64,000 nt of DNA from Labrenzia sp. VG12 (GCF_002237595.1 NZ_CP022529.1:4556001-4620000), one strand, 5' to 3'; positions 18,565 through 27,886 are shown, counted from the stretch's first letter. Notes: generated by a model from the letters alone, not told the origin. Program-made: numbers and translations.

Positions 18565-19739
18565 TAGCGGACAACATGACCCAGGCGTTTCAGTGGACCT
18601 ACAACGAGAACGATCAGGAGTTCTCGTTGCATGGCAGCCTGAGGCCGCAGCGCGCCGATGAATTGCACAACTGTATCGCGGCCCTTGAACAATCCGTCGC
18701 CAGCGTCAGTGGCCTGTTCTATGTCAACGTGCGCCGTCTCGTGCGCATGAACAACGTTGCTTTCCACGCGATCGGCTGCAAGATCCTCGACCTCGTGCGA
18801 ACCCGGCCCGATCTGAAGGTCCATGTGACGACGTCGAGCGTTGTCGGCTGGGCCACCCGGAAATTCGCCGTTCTGGAGACGATGTCGGACAAGGTCACGG
18901 TCAGTGAATACGACAGTGAATTCTATCCCGGACAGACATTCCTGGAGGAAGGCGGGTTCATTCCGATCCTCAGGACGCAGACAAAACTGACCTGGCGCCA
19001 TGAGCGCACGATCCTGGCGCGGCACGGCCTGGAGCCAGGCATGCAGGTTGCGGATATCTGCTGCGGTATCGGCGATTTCGCGGTTCTGATGCAAAAGGAA
19101 TACAAGCCCGACCGCATTGTCGCCCTTGATCACAGCCGGTCCAGCCTGGATTACGCGCGCAAGGTGGCGGCCGATTTCGGTGTGCGCGGCATCGACTATG
19201 TGTTCGGCGACGCTTCAGACATGCTCCTGGAAAGCGATCAGTTCGATTTTGTCACCTGCCGCCATTCGCTGCAGGTATTCGACCGGCCGGAGCTGATCCT
19301 GAAGGAGCTTATGCGGATCTGTAAGCCGGGCGGCCGGATCTACATCACCAACGAGAAGAACTCGCATTGCCTGGGCGAGCCGAGGTCTGAGTCGATCCAG
19401 AAGACCTACACGGAAGTGGCCCGGCTCTGGGCGCATTTCAACATGGACATCGAACTGGGGCCGAAAAGCCGCCGATATCTCATCGAGGCCGGCCTGGAAG
19501 ACATCCAGATGGAATCCTTCATGGTGACCAACCTGGACGGCAATCCCCAGGATTTCGCGGACATCGTCCAATCCTGGGAAGATGTCTATGCAGGAAAAAT
19601 GGCGGTGGATCGCGGCGACAGCGAAGACCAGATCCGTGAGTTCCGCCAGGGCTTTCAGGACCACATTTTCGCAGCGCTGCATCCCAAGGGATATGCGGGC
19701 TGGCCGATTTGGGTCGCCTCGGGACGGAAACCGAAATGA
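18561..19739 (+). CDS. Fusion of degenerate STAS-like (slr1659/SiaC-type) domain and class I SAM methyltransferase
   Basis: Residues about 8-115 resemble the STAS-like protein at 22728-23066 in order and spacing of strands and helices, but the position holding FLNSSGIN there reads MNNVAFH here, so the phosphorylatable Ser/Thr is absent. Residues about 150-390 are a Rossmann methyltransferase with the SAM motif VADICCGIGDFAVLM, an acidic LDHSRSSLDYA loop, and CKPGGRIYITNEK. ATGA overlaps join it to the genes on both sides. The methyl acceptor cannot be told from sequence. The architecture suggests that partner-switching state controls the methyltransferase, which is an inference. Confidence 0.8.
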   Translation: MIADNMTQAFQWTYNENDQEFSLHGSLRPQRADELHNCIAALEQSVASVSGLFYVNVRRLVRMNNVAFHAIGCKILDLVRTRPDLKVHVTTSSVVGWATRKFAVLETMSDKVTVSEYDSEFYPGQTFLEEGGFIPILRTQTKLTWRHERTILARHGLEPGMQVADICCGIGDFAVLMQKEYKPDRIVALDHSRSSLDYARKVAADFGVRGIDYVFGDASDMLLESDQFDFVTCRHSLQVFDRPELILKELMRICKPGGRIYITNEKNSHCLGEPRSESIQKTYTEVARLWAHFNMDIELGPKSRRYLIEAGLEDIQMESFMVTNLDGNPQDFADIVQSWEDVYAGKMAVDRGDSEDQIREFRQGFQDHIFAALHPKGYAGWPIWVASGRKPK

Positions 19740-22147
19740 GTGTAACGCACGTCAATTCAGAACCGCCTCAGGAGCAGGCACCCGAACGGATCGGCCGGTT
19801 TTCCAGGCACAGTTTCCGGGCCAAGTTCATTGCGGTCGTCAGTGCGGCCGTGCTGTTCGACCTGATGCTGGCTGGTGGTGTTGCCATCTGGAACGTGCAG
19901 CGCCTGTCCAAGGATGCCACACAGAAGGTGGAAACCGGTCTGACGGATGCGACGGAAGAATATCTGCGCACCTATATCGAAACCACCGGCCTGCGGACCG
20001 AGTTGTTGCTCGACCAGGTGTTCTCGGAAGTGGAGGCGCTCGGCTCCTCCATGCAGACCCTGATTGACAACCCTGACACCGGCAACCGGGTTGGGCTGGT
20101 GGTGGAAGACGATCCCAAGCTCGGCGACAAGCTGGTCTACAATGCCGAAGCCGGATGGTCGCAGAACTCTCCCGGAGAGTCTGTTGTCAGTGTCTGGGGC
20201 TATCTTCTGGATGATGAAGGCAATCCGCTGCCGGAAGTGGCCGACCAGATCGCGGACAGCTCTGCCTTCAATCTGATCGCACCCGGCATGATGAAGACGG
20301 GCTCGCCGAAGCTGCAGCTCTACTATGTCGGCCCGAAAGACCGGCCGATCATGCGCACGACACCCTATACGGATCAGGCGCAGACCTTCGACAAGCTCTA
20401 TCCGGGCCACAACGAAGACAATTTCTGGGATTTCTTTTTCCCGGGCGTCTACGAGGGCTGGCAGAGCTGGCTGGCTGATCCCGCCAATCGTCCGGTGCCC
20501 CGGGATATTGTCGGGACCGCGCCCTATATCGACGCGATCACCGGCGCGAAGATCGTGAGTTTCTTCTATCCGCTCTGGAACGAGGAACGGACCGATGTGG
20601 CCGGCATGACTGCGGTCGACATCACGCTCGATCAGCTGTCCAGCCTCGTTGAAAACGTCAAGATCGCCGAGACGGGTTTCGGCTTCCTGACCTCCTCCAA
20701 CGGCAACGTGCTGGCGGTCAGTGAGGCAGGTGCACAGGCGCTCGGCCTCGTGTCCGTTGGCGGCGAAGGCCAGGGCGTGACGGGGATCAACAGGTACCTT
20801 GCCCAAAGCCGGTTTCCCGCAGTTGCCAACCTGCAGCTGCCGCATGACACCGGAACGGTTGTCGACACGATCGAACTCGGGCCTGAACAGCATGGCGGCG
20901 ATGGTGCGGCCAACGAAGGCTATATTGTCGTCCTGAAGGAACTGGCGCCGATCAATCTCTGGGACGGTGAGACGATTGTCGCGGAAAACCTGACGCTTGG
21001 CTTCATGGTCGCGACCGACGAGATCTATGCTCCGCTCGAAGAGGTTCGCCAGGAGCTGTCTGAAGCAACGGAACGGATCGTCTACTGGCAGATCGCGGCC
21101 CTGCTTATCAGTCTCGTGATCGTGACCTTGGCGGTCTATGCCGTGTCGGGACGGATCACCAAGGGCCTGTCCGAACTCGCAAGTGCCGCCCGGGCGCTGC
21201 AGCGCAAGGACTATTCGGTCCGGGTTGCCATCCCGACCCGCGACGAGGTCGCAGCCGTGGGGCTGGCCTTCAACAACATGGCCGAGGAAATCAGCTACCA
21301 TACGGAAAACCTGGAAAACCTCGTCGAGGAGCGGACCTCCAAACTGGAGACGGCAAACAGGGAAATCGTTGCCCTCAACAAGCGTCTGAAGTCGGAGAAC
21401 CTTCGCCTCGGCGCCGAGCTCGACGTCGCCAAGCGCATCCAGGAAATGGTGCTGCCGCGGCGGAGCGAACTGGAGGGCATTCCGCAGGTCGAGATCGCTG
21501 CCTTCATGGAGCCGGCGGACGAGGTTGGCGGCGACTATTACGACGTCCTGTTCGACGGCGATCGCATCAAGGTGGGGATCGGCGACGTGACCGGCCACGG
21601 CCTGGAGAGCGGCGTCCTGATGCTGATGGTGCAGTCGGTCGCCCGCGCCTTGCAGGAAAAAGGCGACCGCGACCCGATCGCCTTCCTCGATGTTCTGAAC
21701 CGCGCGGTCTACAAGAACATCACCCGCACCAAGTCGGACAAGCACCTGACTCTGGCCTTCGTGGATTACGAGGACGGCAATGTCACCCTGTCCGGTCAGC
21801 ACGAGGAAGTTCTGATCATCCGGGCAAACGGCGACACCGAACGGATCGACACGATGGACCTTGGGTTCCCGGTCGGGCTGGAGGCCGACATTTCTCCCTT
21901 CGTCGCGACGATGGATCTCGCCTTCGGTCCGGACGATGTGCTCGTCCTGCACACCGACGGCATCACGGAAGCGGAAAACAACAAGGGCGAGATGTATGGT
22001 CTCGACCGGTTGAGCCAGAGCGCGCACGATAATCGTGAGAAGTCTGCCAAGGGGATTGCCGAAGCGGTCATAAATGATGTCAAGTTCCATATCGGGGACT
22101 ACAAAGTATTTGACGATATCACGCTCGTTGTCTTGAAGCATAGGTAG
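19736..22147 (+). CDS. Membrane sensor phosphatase: dCache-HAMP-PP2C (SiaA-like)
   Basis: The 803-residue protein has a transmembrane segment (about residues 25-45), a periplasmic double-Cache-like domain (to about 445, containing SFFYPLWNEERTDVAGMTAVDI-type text), a second transmembrane segment (about 448-470), a HAMP domain, a coiled coil (NLVEERTSKLETANREIVAL) and a SpoIIE-class PP2C domain (about 560-800; GGDYYDVLFDGD, IGDVTGHGLESG, LVLHTDGITEAEN). This matches Pseudomonas SiaA, which dephosphorylates SiaC in response to an external signal. The start at 19736 is in an ATGA overlap with the methyltransferase gene. Its probable substrate is the STAS protein at 22728. Confidence 0.9.
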   Translation: MSVTHVNSEPPQEQAPERIGRFSRHSFRAKFIAVVSAAVLFDLMLAGGVAIWNVQRLSKDATQKVETGLTDATEEYLRTYIETTGLRTELLLDQVFSEVEALGSSMQTLIDNPDTGNRVGLVVEDDPKLGDKLVYNAEAGWSQNSPGESVVSVWGYLLDDEGNPLPEVADQIADSSAFNLIAPGMMKTGSPKLQLYYVGPKDRPIMRTTPYTDQAQTFDKLYPGHNEDNFWDFFFPGVYEGWQSWLADPANRPVPRDIVGTAPYIDAITGAKIVSFFYPLWNEERTDVAGMTAVDITLDQLSSLVENVKIAETGFGFLTSSNGNVLAVSEAGAQALGLVSVGGEGQGVTGINRYLAQSRFPAVANLQLPHDTGTVVDTIELGPEQHGGDGAANEGYIVVLKELAPINLWDGETIVAENLTLGFMVATDEIYAPLEEVRQELSEATERIVYWQIAALLISLVIVTLAVYAVSGRITKGLSELASAARALQRKDYSVRVAIPTRDEVAAVGLAFNNMAEEISYHTENLENLVEERTSKLETANREIVALNKRLKSENLRLGAELDVAKRIQEMVLPRRSELEGIPQVEIAAFMEPADEVGGDYYDVLFDGDRIKVGIGDVTGHGLESGVLMLMVQSVARALQEKGDRDPIAFLDVLNRAVYKNITRTKSDKHLTLAFVDYEDGNVTLSGQHEEVLIIRANGDTERIDTMDLGFPVGLEADISPFVATMDLAFGPDDVLVLHTDGITEAENNKGEMYGLDRLSQSAHDNREKSAKGIAEAVINDVKFHIGDYKVFDDITLVVLKHR

Positions 22148-22150
22148 GGC

Positions 22151-22696
22151 ATGGTCGAGGATTTTGGGGAAACGGCTGCCGCTAATGGTGGCAATGCAAC
22201 GCGGTTTTGTCTCACGTTAATGGCGGAGCCACTGGAGCTGAGCTGGCATCATTGCGGCGTCACGTCCGATTTCATTGGAGAGTATTTCAGCCGGTCCTGC
22301 GGCCGGAACATTGACTCTGTGGATGCGCGCCACAGCATCAGTTACATGATCAATGAAATCCTGGAAAACGCCATCAAGTTCCGCTACGGCGGCGACATAG
22401 AGATCAACAGTAGTCTGGATGCCGACATGTTCGAAATCCAGATCATGAACCGTGTTGATCCGGAAACGGCAACACGGTTTCAGGCCCACTTGAAAGACTT
22501 GCTGGACCGCGAGCCGGGAGAGCTGTTGCTGGAACGCATTGAGGAAAACGCACTTAACCCGGATTCTTCAGGCTCCGGACTAGGCCTGCTTACACTTATG
22601 AGTGACTACGGTGCCAAATTGGGCTGGTCTTTCGCGTCCGAGCGTGTAAGTGAAGGCGTTGAGTTAACGACCTATGCTTCTTTGCGACTGTCCTGA
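22151..22696 (+). CDS. SiaB/slr1658-like kinase (DUF6272-type GHKL relative)
   Basis: This 181-residue protein has an intact-looking N box (MINEILENAIKFRYGG, about residues 70-85) and ATP lid (SGSGLGLLTLMSDYG, about 140-154). These are features of the SiaB-type GHKL ATPases that phosphorylate SiaC-type proteins. It lies 3 bases after the phosphatase gene and 31 bases before the STAS gene, giving a phosphatase-kinase-substrate order like siaABC. The degenerate relative at 18043 is probably its duplicate. Confidence 0.8.
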   Translation: MVEDFGETAAANGGNATRFCLTLMAEPLELSWHHCGVTSDFIGEYFSRSCGRNIDSVDARHSISYMINEILENAIKFRYGGDIEINSSLDADMFEIQIMNRVDPETATRFQAHLKDLLDREPGELLLERIEENALNPDSSGSGLGLLTLMSDYGAKLGWSFASERVSEGVELTTYASLRLS

Positions 22697-22727
22697 TCGC
22701 TGACATATTCCGAAGGAAGAGACCAAA

Positions 22728-23066
22728 ATGGAAATCAGCACGAACGATTACCGCGTTTGGACTGAAGGATCCAACATCCACTACGAAGGAACCATGCGGC
22801 TGTCCGGGACGGATGCCTATGCACCGATCCTGGAAATCATGCACGGGGTTCTGGAAGCCAAGCCGGAAGTCATCACGCTGGATCTGACCGGTCTTGAATT
22901 TCTCAACAGCTCGGGGATCAACCTGCTTGCGAAATTCACCATTGAAATCAGGAAGCAGCCGGACGTCGGCGTCAGGGTCCTGGGCTCCAAGTCCATTCCC
23001 TGGCAGTCGAAATCGCTCCGCAACCTGCAGCGCCTGCATCCGGCGCTGGAACTGACCATTTCCTGA
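22728..23066 (+). CDS. STAS-like regulatory phosphoprotein (slr1659/SiaC-type)
   Basis: A 112-residue single-domain STAS-like protein. The LTGLEFLNSSGINLL region holds candidate phosphorylation serines at the start of the conserved helix. A clear ribosome site (GGAAGAG) precedes the ATG. As the last member of the phosphatase-kinase-substrate trio it should be phosphorylated by the 22151 product and dephosphorylated by the 19736 product. The downstream target is unknown; in Pseudomonas, SiaC in one phosphorylation state activates the diguanylate cyclase SiaD. No cyclase lies directly beside it, though two GGDEF genes occur at 55875 and 61888. Confidence 0.85.
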   Translation: MEISTNDYRVWTEGSNIHYEGTMRLSGTDAYAPILEIMHGVLEAKPEVITLDLTGLEFLNSSGINLLAKFTIEIRKQPDVGVRVLGSKSIPWQSKSLRNLQRLHPALELTIS

Positions 23067-23162
23067 CGTCTGGGAGGGCTGGCTACGCGCGGCATTTGCG
23101 ATAGGTGGGACGGGTCCGGGACAGGTGGCCTTGCCTCATTTTGCCGTAACATCGGACGGCAC

Positions 23163-23546
23163 ATGCCGTTGTTTGCGCTGGCCCTCATTGCCGCTTCCTG
23201 TCAGTCATCCAGCCAGAATCCGAAGCTGAACAGCCAGTATATCGGCCAGAGCTCCGCGGCCTTTTTCGAAGCCTATGGTCCTCCTGAACAGGTGATCGGC
23301 CTCGAGCAGAAGATGAAAAAGGATTCGACCGGCAAGATCGTCAAGCAGACCGATCCCAAGCGGCTTGTCTACTACTGGTCCTCGACCAACACGAAGACCT
23401 ATTCCAAGATCGTCAGGCCAAAGACCGACACCTGCAATCTCGCCATTCTGACAAGCGCGGAAGGCAAGATCCTGCGGATCGAAGTCCAGGATGAAAACGG
23501 CGACATCGCCACGATCAAGGCGAATTGCGAAGCCCTCATCAAATAG
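23163..23546 (+). CDS. Small lipoprotein of unknown function
   Basis: The 127-residue product starts MPLFALALIAASCQSS, with a lipobox-like AASC at residue 13. That signal is short and lacks positive charges; an unusual upstream start may exist but I find no in-frame ATG. The mature region (for example AFFEAYGPPEQVIG and LVYYWSSTNTKTYSKI) looks like a small periplasmic domain of the BamE/SmpA-like size class, though I cannot assign a family. It stands alone between the STAS operon and the convergent PP2C gene. Confidence 0.65.
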   Translation: MPLFALALIAASCQSSSQNPKLNSQYIGQSSAAFFEAYGPPEQVIGLEQKMKKDSTGKIVKQTDPKRLVYYWSSTNTKTYSKIVRPKTDTCNLAILTSAEGKILRIEVQDENGDIATIKANCEALIK

Positions 23547-23685
23547 GCTCAGGCTACTGGTGCTCTGACTTACTGCCCAACCCGGTTGCCCAACTCGTTG
23601 CCTGGCCAGGCGGATGTATTCCGGCTGATTGGCACTGCCAGTGACCGCATGTCAGGCTGCGCGTGTCTTGCCTATTCAGGTCGCG

Positions 23686-24660
23686 TTACATCGGAATTGA
23701 AGGCCAGAAAGAAAGACTGAGCAGAGCAAACAGCAGAACCGCGGCAAGAAGCGCGAAACCTGGCAGGCGAGAGGTCCAGGCTGCGCGATTGCCGGATAGT
23801 GACGCGTCCGCTCGCGTGCTCGGGGCTGATCCGGGACGGCTGCTGTCGCGGGCTTCAGCCGGCCTGGCCTCACAGCGAACCATGACCAGCGTGGTATTGT
23901 CGTGTTCACCACCTTCGTTGACCTTGCCGGTCTCGTCGACGGCCGTGAGGATGGTGTCGAGCGCTTCCGGCTGCCTGGCGCCCTGAAAACACGAAACCAG
24001 GCGCCGCAGCAACTCTCCGTCGATCGTGTCCACACCGTCGCTGGCGAAGATATAGAGATCGCCGGGCCGCACATCGCGCGTTGCAACCTGGCAGACCTCG
24101 ATACCGCTCCCGATGACGGCGGAGGTGATGCTGGAGCGCCCGTATTGCCGCAAGGCCTCCGGCCAGGCCTTCCGGCCGAGACCGGCAAGTTCGTCCTGCT
24201 CGCTGCCAAAGCGGTGTTTTTCGTTCATGTAGTGGATTTCATCGTCCCTGAACCGGAACAGGTGGGAATCGCCGACAGACAGAAAGGTCAGGGAACTTTC
24301 GTCGAAACAGCCGGCAACAAGGGTGCCGCCCATGGAGCGGCCATATCCCTTGTCCTTTTTGAGCTGGCTGAGGTCCTTGTCCGTTCTGGTGATCGCAGCA
24401 CGAAGGGCCTCAGGTGAAACGCAGCCGGCCTCCTTCAGGTGGTTCCGGAAACGGGTCACGATAAACTGGCTGGCAACGTCGCCGTGTCCCCCTGACCCGA
24501 TCCCGTCGGACAGTACCACCAGCAGCGGTGCGCCTGTCTTGCGCGGAGCCCCCGCGTTGTCGTTCAGCACCGCACCGGTGTCCGGTGTCGATACCAGCCA
24601 GGAATCCTCCTGGTACTCCCGTCCTCCCTGCGACTGTCGCCCGCAGACCCCAAAGCGCAT
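23686..24660 (-). CDS. PppA-like PP2C phosphatase with C-terminal membrane anchor
   Basis: This 324-residue Ser/Thr phosphatase of the PppA/Stp1 type starts RFGVCGRQSQGGREYQEDSW after the first Met and has LLVVLSDGIGSGGHGDVAS (about residues 45-63), GRSMGGTLVAG, FLSVGDSHLFRFR, DLYIFASDGVD and GGEHDNTTLVMV, giving a complete set of metal-binding aspartates. A linker and a C-terminal transmembrane helix (about 298-318) would place the catalytic domain in the cytoplasm. An AGGA lies nine bases before the ATG at 24660; an in-frame start 38 codons upstream is less likely. Its class and nearby T6SS suggest it dephosphorylates an Fha/PpkA-type T6SS regulator. Confidence 0.88.
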   Translation of the reverse strand: MRFGVCGRQSQGGREYQEDSWLVSTPDTGAVLNDNAGAPRKTGAPLLVVLSDGIGSGGHGDVASQFIVTRFRNHLKEAGCVSPEALRAAITRTDKDLSQLKKDKGYGRSMGGTLVAGCFDESSLTFLSVGDSHLFRFRDDEIHYMNEKHRFGSEQDELAGLGRKAWPEALRQYGRSSITSAVIGSGIEVCQVATRDVRPGDLYIFASDGVDTIDGELLRRLVSCFQGARQPEALDTILTAVDETGKVNEGGEHDNTTLVMVRCEARPAEARDSSRPGSAPSTRADASLSGNRAAWTSRLPGFALLAAVLLFALLSLSFWPSIPM

Positions 24661-25512
24661 CACGAATAGTCCTGCCGGTCGAATGACGAACCCATGAGAG
24701 CCCGGCATACAGGTGGATGGGTTGATTGGACCCTTTGCCTTGGTGGCCTGACAGTGCTGGTCCTGAAAAGCCACTGGTCAGATCGTATTGGCGACATTCG
24801 GCTCGATCAAGACAAAGGCTTTGGGAAGGCCGCAGATACACATGCCGCCTTGGTCGGCAGAACGTCAATCTCGCGGAATTTCTTGCGAACAGCTTCTCCC
24901 GCCAAAGGTCAACTGCATAGCCACTCGCCAACCCGCTTGGATTGCTCCGCGGCAGGGCCAGCGCCATTTGATGGGCGATTGGAAATTGAGATGAAATCAA
25001 TGCGCTGTGTGTAACGATTGATACTGGGGCTCACTAAGTTTCAGAGAAGAGGCGAGGTTCTTTCGAGCTGGAAGTTGTTCATTGCGTATTAGGTCATCAG
25101 CGACGGTCCGAATGACGATTGAAAGCTTAGCCTCATGTGAGAACAAACGCTGTGGGGAGGCGGGGTCTCGCTCCTTCCAACGATGTTGCAGCAGAGTTCG
25201 GCTCGCGACGGACCTGTCGTAAGGTCATATCCACAACCGAATTTCGGTAATTCGCCACAAAAATACAACCCAAGAGCAGAAAATTGCACGTTAAAGTATA
25301 TTGATTCAAGGATTCAATTACGTATGGTCACGCGCTGAAAAAAATAACAAGGGTGAAACAGACAAGGCAGTGTATTGCCGCGGGCAGGGATCTGAAACCG
25401 GCCGCCTCTCTTTTGTTTGAATATGTAACATTCTCGGTGCCGTTGCGGAATACCCCTGCAGCGACCGGGCACGTGTGTGCGGTTACTTGCCGCAACAGAA
25501 AAGATTTGAGCC
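24661..25512. other. Intergenic stretch between PP2C and IalB genes
   Basis: About 850 bases with no open frame that I would defend: the candidates lack ribosome sites and recognisable sequence. The right half (about 25240-25420) becomes AT-rich and probably holds the promoter region for the IalB-TpsB-TpsA operon, but I cannot pick out a convincing promoter. Confidence 0.5.
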
Positions 25513-26094
25513 ATGACTTTTCGACATGTTCCCAATCAACGTTCTTTTGTCGCCTGCATCTTGCGGAGGGCAATGCAAATTGCAGCTATGCTGTTTCTGG
25601 TTCTAGGTGCGGGCACGGTGTCGGCCCTTTCCAAGGATAGCCCGGACCGGAAAACCACGACGGAACGGTTCAAGGTCTGGACGGTGAGCTGCGTGGAGGC
25701 GGCAACGCGCACCTGCCGGATGCACCAGGAGCTGGTCCAGCAGAAAAGCGGGCAGCGGCTGGCGGCGCTGGTCGTCGAAACCGCAAAGGACGGTGCAGCG
25801 AGCCTGACCGTGATGACACCTTTCGGACTGTTGTTTGCCGAAGGGCTCGGGATCGGCATCGACGACGTCGAGCTTGCCAGGGCGAACTTCCTGACTTGCC
25901 TGCCCACCGGCTGCCTGGTGCCGCTGGCGCTGGACGACACCGCGCTGGAAAAGATCCGGGCGGGCAACACCTTCTCGGCGACAGGCGTGAACACAGCGAA
26001 TGGCAAGACCGTGCGGATCGAGTTTTCGCTGAAGGGCTCGGCGGCGGCACTGGCGCGCCTGCAGGCGCTCTCCGTGGACGAACCGGCTGAGTGA
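25513..26094 (+). CDS. IalB-family (invasion-associated locus B) secreted protein
   Basis: The 193-residue product has an N-terminal signal (positive RR then MQIAAMLFLVLGAG, cleaved near residue 40) and the IalB pattern: FKVWTVSC...CRMHQ, VMTPFGLLFAEGLGIGIDD, then NFLTCLPTGCLVPL with paired cysteines, and a C-terminal beta region. A shorter start at 25573 is possible but would lose the positively charged N-region. The family is periplasmic or surface-linked with poorly defined function. It ends only 4 bases before tpsB, so it is almost certainly in the same transcript as the two-partner secretion genes. Confidence 0.8.
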   Translation: MTFRHVPNQRSFVACILRRAMQIAAMLFLVLGAGTVSALSKDSPDRKTTTERFKVWTVSCVEAATRTCRMHQELVQQKSGQRLAALVVETAKDGAASLTVMTPFGLLFAEGLGIGIDDVELARANFLTCLPTGCLVPLALDDTALEKIRAGNTFSATGVNTANGKTVRIEFSLKGSAAALARLQALSVDEPAE

Positions 26095-26098
26095 CACC

Positions 26099-27874
26099 AT
26101 GCGGGTAATGTCCTTTCTGGCCGGCGGTGCCCGGCATCTTTGCCTTTGCGTGTTGCCGGTTCTGTGCGCCGCGTCGATTGTGTCGGTGGCGCCGGCCCAG
26201 GGCCAGGCACCGGCTGGCCTCAACGATATCGTGCGCGAGCAGCGTCAGATCATCGAGCGCGAGGAGCAGCGCCGCCGCCGCGAGCGCGGGGAATTCCTAG
26301 GCGGCTCGTCGGAGCCGTCCTTGCGCGAGCCCGACCTGTTGCCGGAAACATCCGGCGGTGACGGGCCGTGCCTCGAGGTCAACCGGATCGTCTTTGACGG
26401 CGCGAAACGCATCCCTGCGCGCCGGCTGGAAACGCTTGTCGAGGGCCGGCAGGGCGGTTGTCTGACCCTTGCCGACATCCAGAACGTCCTCAGACTGGCG
26501 ACAAACTATTACATCGACAAGGGATACGTGACCTCGCGCGCCTATCTGCAGCCGCAGGATATCGGCGCCGGCGAACTGCGTGTCCTCATCGTGGAAGGCG
26601 CGGTTTCGGACGTTCGCCTGCTCGAGAACGGCAAGGCGCGCCGGGGAGGCTGGCAGCTTTTTGGCGAGCGGACCGGCCGGATCATGAACATCCGCCATTT
26701 CGAGCAGGGTCTGGAACAGATCAACCGGCTCGGCTCGAAACAGGCGACCATCCGCATCGAACCCGGCAGGGGCGTCGGCGAGAGCATCGTCACCATTGAG
26801 GTCGAGGACAGCTATGCGATCGAAGCCTCGGCCTCGCTGGACAATGGCGGGTCCACCAGCACGGGCCGGCACCAATGGAACGGCATTGTCGGCTTCGAGG
26901 ACGTGCTCGGCCTGCACGAGCGGCTGACCGTTTCCGCCCGCAGTTCGCTCGACCGTCTGGACGACCAGATCTATTCGCGTTCGATCAACGGCTACCTGTC
27001 CGTCCCGTGGCACTATTTCACGCTCAATCTGAGCGGCTCCTACCTGGAATACTACTCCCGCCTCGACAGCGCCTCGGGCGATTACAGCTATGACGGGCTG
27101 AGCTGGGAGGGCCGGGTGGAACTCGACCGGATCCTGCACCGCACCGGACGCTACACCTGGCGTGCCGGCACGGCCTTCACCCTGAAGGAAGCCACCAACT
27201 ACATCGAAGACATCTTCATCGACGCCTCCAGCCAGAGGCTGGCGGTGGTGGAGGCCTCCACAGGGATCAGCGGACGCATTGCCGGCGGGTTCGGCCAGGC
27301 CAGCGTGGCCGTCAAGCGCGGCCTCGACGCCTTTGCCGCCCAGTCCGACACCAACCAGTCCGGCGGAACCCCGGTGGCGCAATTCACGCAGGCGACCCTG
27401 TCCGGGTTCTACCAGCGGGTCTGGAAGAACCGGCTCGGCCGCCTGTCGGTACAGGCGACCGGTTACGCGTCCTGGTCGCCGGATACGCTGTTTGCCTCCG
27501 AGCGCGTCAACATCGGCGGGCCCTATTCGGTGCGCGGGTTCCGGGATGTCAGCCTGTCCGGGGACGCCGGCGGCTATGGCCAGTTCGAGCTCTCCCTCGT
27601 GCCAGCCTTTGCGGCGAAGACACCGGAAAGTCTGCAACGAGTGATTGGCACGCCGCAGGTCTTCGCAGCGCTCGATGCCGGCGCGGTCGTCGAGGATGCG
27701 GACGATCCCCTGGAAGGCGGCGAGCTGATGGGCGGCGTGGTCGGCCTGCGGCTGAGCGGCGGCATTCTGAGCGGCGAGGTGGCCTATGAGAAAGCCCTCG
27801 TCCATCCAAGTTTTCTAAAGCCTGCGGACGACGGTTTCCTGCGTTTCCGCATCGGCATCTCCCATAGGTTCTAG
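26099..27874 (+). CDS. Two-partner secretion outer-membrane transporter TpsB (FhaC/ShlB/CdiB family)
   Basis: A 591-residue Omp85-superfamily transporter. It has a signal peptide (to about residue 36), an N-terminal helix rich in Arg/Glu (IVREQRQIIEREEQRRRRER), two POTRA domains (about 85-235) and a 16-strand barrel. The barrel carries the invariant VRGF motif in GGPYSVRGF (about residue 478), which lies on the conserved L6 loop. The final residue is Phe (SHRF), as expected for a BAM-inserted barrel. It sits immediately upstream of the giant TpsA gene with 12 bases between, the standard CdiB-CdiA/FhaC-FhaB arrangement. Confidence 0.93.
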   Translation: MRVMSFLAGGARHLCLCVLPVLCAASIVSVAPAQGQAPAGLNDIVREQRQIIEREEQRRRRERGEFLGGSSEPSLREPDLLPETSGGDGPCLEVNRIVFDGAKRIPARRLETLVEGRQGGCLTLADIQNVLRLATNYYIDKGYVTSRAYLQPQDIGAGELRVLIVEGAVSDVRLLENGKARRGGWQLFGERTGRIMNIRHFEQGLEQINRLGSKQATIRIEPGRGVGESIVTIEVEDSYAIEASASLDNGGSTSTGRHQWNGIVGFEDVLGLHERLTVSARSSLDRLDDQIYSRSINGYLSVPWHYFTLNLSGSYLEYYSRLDSASGDYSYDGLSWEGRVELDRILHRTGRYTWRAGTAFTLKEATNYIEDIFIDASSQRLAVVEASTGISGRIAGGFGQASVAVKRGLDAFAAQSDTNQSGGTPVAQFTQATLSGFYQRVWKNRLGRLSVQATGYASWSPDTLFASERVNIGGPYSVRGFRDVSLSGDAGGYGQFELSLVPAFAAKTPESLQRVIGTPQVFAALDAGAVVEDADDPLEGGELMGGVVGLRLSGGILSGEVAYEKALVHPSFLKPADDGFLRFRIGISHRF

Positions 27875-27886
27875 GCACGTTTCACG

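Noticed and set aside
24694..25014. Small frames between the PP2C and IalB genes
   Set aside because: No ribosome sites, no recognisable domains, and overlapping frames on both strands.
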